From: UBA5760 sp964649385
GTDB lineage: Bacteria; Chloroflexota; Dehalococcoidia; Dehalococcoidales; UBA5760
NCBI GenBank assembly: GCA_964649385.1
Contig: CAZYRA010000029.1
Location: 1-11,182, forward strand
Reading direction: 5' to 3'
Length of the DNA: 11,182 nucleotides
A model generated the notes under the pieces. That model saw only the letters and a list, made by a program, of their open reading frames with translations, searched no databases and was not told where the DNA came from. Position 1 is the first letter of the stretch. The number at the start of each line of letters is the position of its first letter. A program made the position numbers and the translations under genes. Positions 5,020 through 11,182 of the stretch are shown here, piece after piece.

Positions 5020-6451
5020 TACTCTTTCCGGAACAAAGGAAGAATTCGTGCCCCGGGGTAATGAAGTCAAGATGTACGTTTGTGGGGTCACTCCCTATGA
5101 TGACAGCCATATCGGGCATGCCATGAGCTATGTTATCTTTGATGTCATCCGGCGTTATCTCCAATTTAAGGGCTATAAGGTTAAGTATGTACAGAATATT
5201 ACCGATATTGATGATAAGCTTATCGACCGTGCTGGTAAGCTCGGTAGCTCGGTCAGCGAGCTAGCCGGGAGGTTCACCGACAGCTATTTTGAAGATATGG
5301 ATGCTTTAAATGTCGGCCGGGTCGATATCTATCCCCGGGCTACTGAGGAGATAGACAAGATTATTGAGGTGATCGGTGGCTTGATAGATAAGGGGTATGC
5401 TTATCCCGCTGGGGGCAGTGTCTATTTCCGGGTAGGTAGCGTCCCTGATTACGGGAAGCTGTCCCACCGCAGCTTGGAGTCTATGATGGCCGGGGGTAAT
5501 GTAGAGTTCGGTAAGGAGAAGGAACACCCTCTGGACTTTGTCCTCTGGAAGGCGGTCAAGCCGGGTGAGCCCTGGTGGGAGAGTCCGTGGGGTCGGGGTA
5601 GGCCGGGCTGGCATATCGAGTGCAGTGCAATGTCCTTAAAATACCTGGGGGATACCATTGATATTCATGGCGGTGGTCAGGACCTGGTCTTCCCTCACCA
5701 CGAGAATGAGATTGCCCAGTCAGAGAGCTTTACTGGCAAGAAGCCGTTTGTCAAATACTGGCTGCATAACGGGATGGTGCAATTCGGTGAGGAAAAGATG
5801 AGCAAGTCCCTGGGCAATCTGATAACTATCAAGGAGTCGCTTACCAAGCACAGTGCCGACGCTATCCGTATCTTCATCCTTAACTCCCACTACCGGAGCC
5901 CGCTGACCTACCTGGAGGAATCATTTGAGGCGGCGGAGAAGGCTGCGGAGAGGTTGCAGCAGGCGACGCGGAGCGAGGCTGGTGAAGAAAAGGGTGAGGG
6001 GGAGATAGATGTTGATACCTACCGCAGCCAGTTTGTTACCGCGATGGATGATGACTTTAATACGGCGCGGGCACTGGCTACCCTGTTCGATCTAGCCCGG
6101 GAGATTAACCGTGCTGTTGAGTCGGGTTATCGTGTTGCTTCCGCCCAGAAAATGCTTGTCGAACTGTCCGGTATTCTGGGGTTGACTTTCAAACCACTGG
6201 GAAAGCCAGTTATTGACGCCGGACTGGTGGCCCGGATTAGAGACTCGGTCTATCAAGAGCTTAATCGTGTTGTTAATGAGGAGGTGGTGCAGACGGCGGA
6301 GGAGTTGATTGAGGATCTGATTAGTATACGTAATCAACTGCGCCAGGCTAAGGAGTGGCAGCTTGCCGATATGGTCCGTAGTAAGCTGGATGAAGCTGGT
6401 ATCACTCTGGAGGATACCCCTAAGGGTACGGTAGCAAAGTATAGGCGGTAG
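5006..6451 (+). CDS. cysS: Cysteinyl-tRNA synthetase
   Basis: CysS activates cysteine with ATP and loads it onto tRNA-Cys in the cytoplasm. The 481 residues carry a full class I catalytic core: HIGH at 35-38, the zinc ligands Cys26 (YVCGVTPYD), Cys206 (GWHIECSAMS), His231 and Glu235 (HHENE), and the KMSKS loop at 264-268. The C-terminal helical anticodon-binding part follows. I place the start at the GTG at 5006, which gives the family-typical VKVFNTLSG beginning. It has AAGGGGG at 4994-5000, 5 bases upstream. A longer frame to 4970 would add 12 residues lying inside the cysE coiled coil and not expected in the family. The gene overlaps cysE by 14 bases. Nothing in the sequence suggests damage. 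Confidence 0.95.
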   Translation: MKVFNTLSGTKEEFVPRGNEVKMYVCGVTPYDDSHIGHAMSYVIFDVIRRYLQFKGYKVKYVQNITDIDDKLIDRAGKLGSSVSELAGRFTDSYFEDMDALNVGRVDIYPRATEEIDKIIEVIGGLIDKGYAYPAGGSVYFRVGSVPDYGKLSHRSLESMMAGGNVEFGKEKEHPLDFVLWKAVKPGEPWWESPWGRGRPGWHIECSAMSLKYLGDTIDIHGGGQDLVFPHHENEIAQSESFTGKKPFVKYWLHNGMVQFGEEKMSKSLGNLITIKESLTKHSADAIRIFILNSHYRSPLTYLEESFEAAEKAAERLQQATRSEAGEEKGEGEIDVDTYRSQFVTAMDDDFNTARALATLFDLAREINRAVESGYRVASAQKMLVELSGILGLTFKPLGKPVIDAGLVARIRDSVYQELNRVVNEEVVQTAEELIEDLISIRNQLRQAKEWQLADMVRSKLDEAGITLEDTPKGTVAKYRR

Positions 6452-6458
6452 GCTATCC

Positions 6459-6671
6459 GTGAACGATATCGGGATTATTGTACTGGGTGTGGTTGTACTG
6501 GGGTTGCTTGGCTTCGGCTGCCGGGGCTTTTTTGCCAATGCCGATATTCACCTGGCTCTCCGGATAGCGGTGGCTGCTATTGGGGTGGGGGTCCTGGTGC
6601 TGGTGGTAAGAATGGTCAGGGCCAGGTTAAACAGGAATAAAAAGGAAGAACCCGGGGAGGACGAGAAATGA
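6459..6671 (+). CDS. Small two-helix membrane protein of unknown function
   Basis: This 70-residue protein has two hydrophobic segments, about residues 4-22 and 32-51, joined by a short polar loop (RGFFANAD). It ends in a highly charged tail (RARLNRNKKEEPGEDEK). That layout predicts a helical hairpin in the cytoplasmic membrane with the positively charged tail inside. The Cys near residue 21 (GFGC) does not make a normal lipobox and there are no N-terminal basic residues, so a lipoprotein is unlikely. The GTG start lies 7 bases after the cysS stop. The stop overlaps the next gene's start as ATGA, so the two are translationally coupled. That coupling and the position in the operon support a real gene. 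I cannot assign a family. Confidence 0.65.
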   Translation: MNDIGIIVLGVVVLGLLGFGCRGFFANADIHLALRIAVAAIGVGVLVLVVRMVRARLNRNKKEEPGEDEK

Positions 6672-6982
6672 TTATTACCACCTCAGGCTATGTCGAGGGT
6701 AAATCGATTGTCAGGACCATTGGTCTGGTCAAGGGTAATACCATTCGGGCCAGGCATGTCGGCAGGGACATTATGGCCGGGCTCAAGGGTATTGTCGGGG
6801 GTGAGATAGGCACGTACACCGTGATGATGTCTGAAGCCAGGGAGCAGGCTATCAAGCGTATGGTTGAGGATGCCGAGGCTAAGGGAGCCAATGCCGTGGT
6901 CAGTATGCGGCTGGCGACCTCGATGATAATGCAGAATGCCTCTGAGGTGCTTGCCTACGGGACTGCTGTCGTGCTGGAGTAG
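6668..6982 (+). CDS. YbjQ-family (UPF0145, putative heavy-metal-binding domain) protein
   Basis: The 104 residues match the pattern of the YbjQ/UPF0145 family: MIITTSGYVEGKSI at the start, GLVKGNTIRARHVGRDI in the middle, and a C-terminal EDAEAKGANAVVSMRL helix-strand followed by YGTAVVL. Members are small cytoplasmic proteins that form ring-shaped oligomers. The 'heavy-metal-binding' label is historical and the function is not settled. The ATG is preceded by GGGGAGG with 7 bases between, a strong ribosome site. It overlaps the small membrane protein gene by 4 bases, so a membrane-linked role for the pair is a reasonable guess. uvrC starts 9 bases downstream. Confidence 0.85.
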   Translation: MIITTSGYVEGKSIVRTIGLVKGNTIRARHVGRDIMAGLKGIVGGEIGTYTVMMSEAREQAIKRMVEDAEAKGANAVVSMRLATSMIMQNASEVLAYGTAVVLE

Positions 6983-6991
6983 AGGCTAGGG

Positions 6992-8812
6992 TTGACCAAC
7001 AGTCTTATCTTGGAGCAATTAAAGCAGCTGCCGACTACTCCCGGCGTCTATCTGATGAAGGATGCTGCCGGGAACATTATCTATGTCGGTAAGGCGGCTA
7101 ACCTCTTTAAAAGGGTAAGGTCGTACTTTACCTCCAGGCAGAAGCTGTCTACAAAAGCACAGCGGATGGTAAGCCGGGTCGGAGATATCGATTTTTTTGT
7201 CACCTCATCGGAGCAGGAAGCGCTTATCCTTGAGCTGAACTTGATTAAGAGGCATCGCCCCCGCTACAACGTCAGCCTCAAGGATGATAAGACATTCCCT
7301 TACCTCAAGATAGATATAGATAATGACTGGCCCAGGGTATATGTCACCCGTCGTCTGGAGCAGGACGGCGGTCGCTACTTTGGCCCCTTTGCCAGTGCCA
7401 GGTCGGTGCGTCAGACGCTAAAGGTGCTGAAAGAAATTTTCCCCTTTCGTTCCTGTGCCAAGAATATTACGGGTAACGCTGCCCGCCCCTGTCTGCAGCA
7501 TCACATACAGCATTGCCTGGGGCCCTGTATTGGCGCAGTGAGCAAGGACGAGTATGCTGAGATAATCCGGCAGATAGCCCTTTTTCTTGAGGGTAAGCAG
7601 GAGAAAGTCATCCGTGAGCTTGAGGGTAGGATGGAGGAGGCGGCCAGAGCCCTGGACTTCGAAAAGGCGGTCCTACTCAGAGACCGTATCCGGGCGGTGA
7701 GGCAGGTCATTGAAGGACAGAGGCTGGCAACCAGGGTAAAGGGTGAGCAGGATGTCATTGCCTTCGTCCAGGATAAGGGCCGTGCCTATGCACAGATATT
7801 CTTTGTTCGTAGTGGCCGGCTGGTGGGCCGAGAGAGCTTTATCCTGGAGGGTACCCGTTCTGAAGAACCGTCTCAGATTATGACCAGCTTCGTCGAGCAG
7901 TTCTATCACTCAGCCCCTAGTGTACCTCCTCCCCTGTTGCTGCTTCAGCACCCGCTGGAGGATAAGGCTGTTATCGAAGACTGGCTGCAGAGGAAAAGAG
8001 GGGGTGGTGTCCGTATTCAAGTCCCATGTCGGGGTAGTAGAAAAGAGCTGGTCGATATTGTCGCCGAGAATGCCCGGCAGGGGTTGGAACAGCTCAAGAT
8101 TAAGCAACTGGCTGCACCGAAGGTGCTTAAGGCTGCTCTGGACGAGATAAAGAGGGAGCTTAAACTGCCCCGTCTGCCGTTCCGCCTGGAGGGTTATGAT
8201 ATTTCCAACATTCAGGGAAAGCTGGCCGTGGGTAGTATGGTGGTCTTTGAGCAGGGAAGCCCAAAAACTTCCTGCTACCGGCGCTTCAGGATTAAGACGG
8301 TGTCCGGGGCTGATGATTACGCCATGCTTGCGGAGGTGCTTAGTCGCCGTTTCAAGCGCTTGAGCAGCACCGCCGGTGACTGGGCGGTTCTGCCCGATCT
8401 GATACTGATTGACGGAGGTAGGGGACAGCTCAACGCTGCCTTGTCTGCAATAGACAAGGCTGGAGCGGGACCGGTCCCTATTGCCAGCCTGGCCAAAGAG
8501 AATGAGGAAATCTTTATTCCCCGGCGGGCGAAGCCGGTTGTTCTGCCCCGCAGTTCCCCGGGGCTCCAGTTGCTTGAGCGCCTCCGTGATGAGGCGCACC
8601 GCTTTGCCCTGGATTATCACCAGAAGGTACGCAGCCGGGTGTGTATTACCTCAGCCCTCGATGCCGTCCCCGGTATCGGGCCCAAGCGCAGGCGGGCCCT
8701 GCTTAAGCAGTTCGGTTCGCTCGCTGGTATCCGGAAAGCTTCCCCTGAGGAGCTGGCTGCCGTTGAGAACATGAACCCTAACCTGGCTAAGAAAGTAAAG
8801 GAGTGTCTGTAA
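6992..8812 (+). CDS. uvrC: UvrABC excinuclease subunit C
   Basis: UvrC makes both incisions flanking a DNA lesion after UvrA-UvrB recognition in nucleotide excision repair. The 606-residue protein has all expected parts. A GIY-YIG nuclease domain spans about 12-95 (PGVYLMKD, IIYVGKA, ELNLIKRHRPRYN). Four cysteines, C155, C167, C175 and C179, match those reported to hold an iron-sulfur cluster in UvrC. The UVR motif that contacts UvrB is at about 203-238. The RNase H-like nuclease domain follows, with GYDISN (Asp403), LILIDGGRGQL (Asp474) and DEAHRFAL (His536). A C-terminal helix-hairpin-helix pair spans 555-605. The TTG start is chosen because AGAGG (6981-6985) lies 6 bases upstream and the family begins just before LPTTPGVY. 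No other uvr gene is in the window. Confidence 0.96.
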   Translation: MTNSLILEQLKQLPTTPGVYLMKDAAGNIIYVGKAANLFKRVRSYFTSRQKLSTKAQRMVSRVGDIDFFVTSSEQEALILELNLIKRHRPRYNVSLKDDKTFPYLKIDIDNDWPRVYVTRRLEQDGGRYFGPFASARSVRQTLKVLKEIFPFRSCAKNITGNAARPCLQHHIQHCLGPCIGAVSKDEYAEIIRQIALFLEGKQEKVIRELEGRMEEAARALDFEKAVLLRDRIRAVRQVIEGQRLATRVKGEQDVIAFVQDKGRAYAQIFFVRSGRLVGRESFILEGTRSEEPSQIMTSFVEQFYHSAPSVPPPLLLLQHPLEDKAVIEDWLQRKRGGGVRIQVPCRGSRKELVDIVAENARQGLEQLKIKQLAAPKVLKAALDEIKRELKLPRLPFRLEGYDISNIQGKLAVGSMVVFEQGSPKTSCYRRFRIKTVSGADDYAMLAEVLSRRFKRLSSTAGDWAVLPDLILIDGGRGQLNAALSAIDKAGAGPVPIASLAKENEEIFIPRRAKPVVLPRSSPGLQLLERLRDEAHRFALDYHQKVRSRVCITSALDAVPGIGPKRRRALLKQFGSLAGIRKASPEELAAVENMNPNLAKKVKECL

Positions 8813-8817
8813 GTAAA

Positions 8818-9798
8818 ATGCCGGCTAACCTACCGCCACAGTATTTTGAGGCTGAGAAGAGGTTCCGTGCCGCCAAGAGTGCCGAGGATAAGGTAATGGC
8901 CCTGGAGGAAATGCTGGCGATTATGCCTAAGCACAAGGGGACCGACCACCTGAAGGCGGAACTGAGACACCGGATTGCCAAGCTGACCCAGGAGGCGGAG
9001 AAGAAGTCAGGGGGGAAGCGGGCCTCGATGCTGATTGAGAAGGAGGGTGCTGCTCAGGTAGCGGTCATCGGGGTGCCCAATGCCGGGAAGTCCCAGCTTG
9101 TTGCCAGTATTACCAACGCCTCTCCGCAGGTAGCGGAGTACTCCTTTACTACCCATGCCGCTATCCCGGGAATGATGGAGTTTGAGAATATACAGATACA
9201 GTTGATTGATATCCCACCCTTTAGTGAACAGCCCGTTGAGTGGTGGTTGCGTCATTTAATTGCCCGGGTTGATGCCCTGCTCTTGGTGATAGACCTGACC
9301 AGCAACCCTCTGGCCCAGGTGGAGAAGATCACGGCGCAGCTTGAAAAAATGAGAATAGGTATTGGTAATCAAAAGCCGGAGGAGGGGGAGGATATTATCC
9401 TCTTGTACAAGAAGGCGTTAATCGTGGGTAATAAGATAGATGAGGAGAGTACCGGTGACGGCTACCTGCAATTAAAGAAGAGATACATCAGAGAGCTGCC
9501 GGTTACCTCTGTCTCAGCCAGACTGGGGACCAGTTTGGAAGAACTGCGGTATGAGGTATACCGGATGCTTGATATTATCCGGGTGTATACCAAAACCCCC
9601 GGGCAAAAACCTGAGCTTGATGACCCCATTGTTTTGGATAAGGGGAGCACGCTTGCCGATGCCGCCGAGTCCGTACACAAGGACTTCCGGGCCAACCTGA
9701 AGTATGCCCGCATCTGGGGCTCCGGAAAGCACGATGGCGTGATGGCAAAGAGGAACCATATCCTCCAGGACGGCGATATTATCGAACTGCACCTCTAA
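8818..9798 (+). CDS. DRG-like (Obg-related) GTPase with TGS domain
   Basis: This 326-residue GTPase has a helical N-terminal part (1-75), a G domain, and a C-terminal TGS domain (about 265-326) often linked to RNA or ribosome binding. G motifs are GVPNAGKS (85-92), TT (111-112) in the switch, DIPP (131-134) where DxPG is common, NKID (205-208) and SVSA (231-234). The TGS part ends with GSGKHDGVMAKRNHILQDGD, close to archaeal and eukaryotic DRG proteins. DRG proteins bind translating ribosomes; the bacterial role is unknown. The ATG at 8818 gives MPANLPPQYFEAEKRF, a start I consider typical of this subgroup; a GTG at 8803 inside uvrC would add five residues. The nearest Shine-Dalgarno (AAAGGAG, 8797-8803) is 14 bases away, which is long. 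The start lies 5 bases after the uvrC stop, so the two are probably cotranscribed. Confidence 0.88.
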   Translation: MPANLPPQYFEAEKRFRAAKSAEDKVMALEEMLAIMPKHKGTDHLKAELRHRIAKLTQEAEKKSGGKRASMLIEKEGAAQVAVIGVPNAGKSQLVASITNASPQVAEYSFTTHAAIPGMMEFENIQIQLIDIPPFSEQPVEWWLRHLIARVDALLLVIDLTSNPLAQVEKITAQLEKMRIGIGNQKPEEGEDIILLYKKALIVGNKIDEESTGDGYLQLKKRYIRELPVTSVSARLGTSLEELRYEVYRMLDIIRVYTKTPGQKPELDDPIVLDKGSTLADAAESVHKDFRANLKYARIWGSGKHDGVMAKRNHILQDGDIIELHL

Positions 9799-9875
9799 AG
9801 CCGGGACATCGTGCTTGTTAGGTCTTAATTTGTTGTCAGTCTGTCCGCTGGCAGTTCAGCAGTAACCTTAGTACG

Positions 9876-9905
9876 TTGTGCTGTCGTAAGCTGGTCTAGT
9901 ATAAT
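9876..9905 (+). promoter_or_regulatory. Promoter of the methionine synthase gene
   Basis: A perfect -10 box TATAAT lies at 9900-9905, with TTGTGC (9876-9881) 18 bases upstream as a weak -35. Transcription would start near 9912, giving a leader of about 29 bases that contains GAGGAG (9921-9926). The leader is too short for a cobalamin or SAM riboswitch. Confidence 0.55.
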
Positions 9906-9940
9906 AGCTGGCAAGGGTTAGAGGAGTGTGGCAAATTAGT

Positions 9941-10813
9941 ATGCTTACTACAGTCATTGGAAGTTATCCCCTGAGCTATGCCGAGTTGGGGAGGGATGCG
10001 GTAGTCGGTTCGGTAAAAGACCAGCTTGACGCCGGCATACAGCTGGTTACGGACGGGCAGACAAGGTACGATATGGTAGAGTACTTCGCCCGGGCTATCG
10101 AGGGTTACTCCTATGATGTGGATAGCTCCCGGAGCTTCATCAAGGGGAAGATAGGTAAGGGAGACCCTGGGGTCTTCCTGGAAGACCTGGAGGTTACCCG
10201 GCGTATAGCCCCTCATGTTAAGGGGAATATCACCGGCCCGGTGACGTTGGTCTTCTCCTCAAGCATCGAGGGTTACTACCAGGGATGTCGGGACAGGCAG
10301 GTCTATCTCGACACCGCCGAAGCTCTGCTCGATATTGCCCGCGCCCTGGAGCAGAACGGTGTGGAGTGGATACAGATTGATGAGCCCTTCCTTTCTGTCG
10401 GCGCTCCGATGGAGATTGCCAGGGAGGCGGTGCAGAGGATAGCTCTGGGACTCAAAATCCCGGTGGCGCTCCATGTCTGTGGGGAGGTCAACCGGATATT
10501 CAAGGAGCTTCTAGAGTGGGAGGGTATCAAGATGCTTTCCCATGCCTTTATGGGTGACGGCAGCCTTAAGATATTGGACTTTCCCGAGCTTTGGGCCTCG
10601 GATAAGATGCTGGGGCTAGGTTGTATTGACACCAAGAGCAACAGGGTTGAGGAAGTCGAAGAGATAGAGGAGCTGATAAGGATGGCGCTTACGAGGATAC
10701 CTGTAGAGCGGCTCGCTATTCATCCTGATTGCGGCCTGCGTATTCTGCCCAGAGAAGTCGCCTTTGAGAAGATGAAGAGGATGGTAATCGCCGCCGGGCG
10801 GGTACTTCAATAA
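9941..10813 (+). CDS. Folate-independent methionine synthase, MetE-core (MesB-like) family
   Basis: The 290-residue protein corresponds to the catalytic half of MetE without the N-terminal folate-binding half. Motifs are MLTTVIGSYP (1-10), TGPVTL (98-103), QIDEPFL (145-151), LHVCGEV (177-183), GCIDTKSN (227-234) and HPDCGL (261-266). Such proteins make methionine from homocysteine using methyl groups from a corrinoid protein; in anaerobes with Wood-Ljungdahl enzymes the corrinoid iron-sulfur protein is the likely donor. His178, Cys180 and Cys264 fit three zinc ligands. The fourth, normally Glu in an HEF-like stretch, seems to be Ala202 (SHAFMG). The ATG at 9941 is chosen because the family begins MxTTVxGSYP; an in-frame GTG at 9926 overlaps the GAGGAG ribosome site. 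The gene has its own promoter and stands 142 bases after the GTPase gene. Which Mes subfamily it belongs to is inferred. Confidence 0.82.
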   Translation: MLTTVIGSYPLSYAELGRDAVVGSVKDQLDAGIQLVTDGQTRYDMVEYFARAIEGYSYDVDSSRSFIKGKIGKGDPGVFLEDLEVTRRIAPHVKGNITGPVTLVFSSSIEGYYQGCRDRQVYLDTAEALLDIARALEQNGVEWIQIDEPFLSVGAPMEIAREAVQRIALGLKIPVALHVCGEVNRIFKELLEWEGIKMLSHAFMGDGSLKILDFPELWASDKMLGLGCIDTKSNRVEEVEEIEELIRMALTRIPVERLAIHPDCGLRILPREVAFEKMKRMVIAAGRVLQ

Positions 10814-10892
10814 GGGCGTCTTGTCGGTTGACATAATGGTATAACCCTGGTGGCTTGCCGTGAGCTTTCGTACCTTATCTGGTGCCGTAGTC

Positions 10893-10901
10893 TGGCATAA
10901 T
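10893..10901 (+). promoter_or_regulatory. Candidate extended -10 promoter for the flavin reductase-like gene
   Basis: TG-G-CATAAT at 10893-10901 is a 5-of-6 match to the -10 box with the TG extension; no good -35 precedes it. A start near 10908 would give a leader of about 44 bases before the ATG at 10952. The ATAA-TG-TTAT inverted repeat (10897-10906) overlaps it. A perfect TTGACA at 10828-10833 has no matching -10 at the right spacing. Confidence 0.4.
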
Positions 10902-10951
10902 GTTATTACTGGAACTACTGGCTGTTTACCTTTGCTGAAGGAGGGAAAGTG

Positions 10952-11182
10952 ATGGCTAAAGTCAGGATGGGAGCACAGCCCTTAATTTACCCCATGCCCG
11001 TGTTTCTGGTCGGGGCAAATGTCGCCGGTCGGCCGAATTTCCTAGCAGTTGCCTGGGGTGGTATTGCCAATGGTGAGCCCCCTATGGTCTCGGTTGCCGT
11101 ACGGCACCAGCGCTACACGCACGATGGAATCAAGCAAAACGGGGCCTTTTCTGTAAATATTCCCTCGGCTGACTTGGTGAGG
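10952..11182 (+). CDS. Flavin reductase-like, FMN-binding split-barrel protein (3' end outside window)
   Basis: Only the first 77 residues are present, with no stop before the window edge. They match the N-terminus of flavin reductase-like domain proteins: PMPVFLVGANVAGRPNFLAV, then AWGGIANGEPPMVSVAV, and a segment reading RYTHDGIKQNGAFSVNIPS. In the family these strands bind FMN in a homodimer, and many members in anaerobes act as flavoredoxins or small NAD(P)H:flavin oxidoreductases. The exact reaction cannot be read from this part. GGAGG (10940-10944) lies 7 bases before the ATG. The gene is 138 bases downstream of the methionine synthase gene and probably has its own promoter, so shared function with it is uncertain. 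Confidence 0.85.
   Translation, partial: MAKVRMGAQPLIYPMPVFLVGANVAGRPNFLAVAWGGIANGEPPMVSVAVRHQRYTHDGIKQNGAFSVNIPSADLVR

Noticed and set aside
7910..8620. Long open frame (236 codons) antisense to uvrC
   Set aside because: It lies wholly opposite an unmistakable UvrC, its translation shows no family signature and it has no promoter or ribosome site; it is a shadow of codon bias.
9799..9940. Possible cobalamin or SAM riboswitch before the methionine synthase gene
   Set aside because: The gap is too short, the predicted leader is about 29 bases, and no conserved riboswitch core is visible.
10828..10833. Perfect TTGACA as a promoter -35
   Set aside because: At 16-18 bases downstream there is no -10-like sequence (TGGCTT region); the nearby TATAAC is only 6 bases away.
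1..11182. CRISPR arrays, tRNA or rRNA genes, insertion sequences
   Set aside because: No regularly spaced repeats, no cloverleaf-like segments in the gaps, and no transposase or integrase motifs in any plausible frame.

Overview
The window looks like part of the chromosome of an anaerobic bacterium, most likely a Dehalococcoidia-type member of the Chloroflexota. This is inferred from gene content: an ispD-ispF-cysE-cysS series, a bacterial copy of an archaeal-style DRG/TGS GTPase, and a short folate-independent methionine synthase. No 16S or other decisive marker is present, so the placement is tentative. Almost everything is on the + strand in moderately GC-rich DNA (one 60-base line counted inside uvrC has 32 G+C).

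Region 1 (1-330) is the 3' end of a mechanosensitive-channel (MscS) gene whose product carries an extra C-terminal zinc ribbon. Region 2 (about 331-3000) is an AT-rich island (18 and 21 G+C in two counted 60-base lines). It holds a cation/proton antiporter gene (+) and an unrecognised 299-residue protein gene (-) that converge with 9 bases between their stops. Both genes have promoter-like sequences with small palindromes nearby. It looks like an accessory insertion between conserved housekeeping genes.

Region 3 (3034-6451) is the housekeeping block. ispD and ispF encode two successive-class enzymes of the MEP isoprenoid pathway and are separated by 1 base. After a 141-base gap with a GC-rich hairpin come cysE and cysS, which overlap by 14 bases and link cysteine synthesis to cysteine charging of tRNA. 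The ispD start is probably leaderless or nearly so. IspF shows several substitutions at usually conserved substrate-site positions.

Region 4 (6459-9798) follows closely on the same strand: a small two-helix membrane protein, a YbjQ-family protein (ATGA overlap), uvrC for nucleotide excision repair, and a DRG-like GTPase with a C-terminal TGS domain. These are probably cotranscribed with cysE-cysS.

Region 5 (9900-11182) has two genes with their own candidate promoters: a MetE-core methionine synthase of the kind expected to take methyl groups from a corrinoid protein, and the 5' end of a flavin reductase-like FMN-binding protein. No tRNA, rRNA, CRISPR array, transposase or integrase was found. 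There is no gene-free stretch over 300 bases; the longest gaps are 331-543 and 2824-3044.
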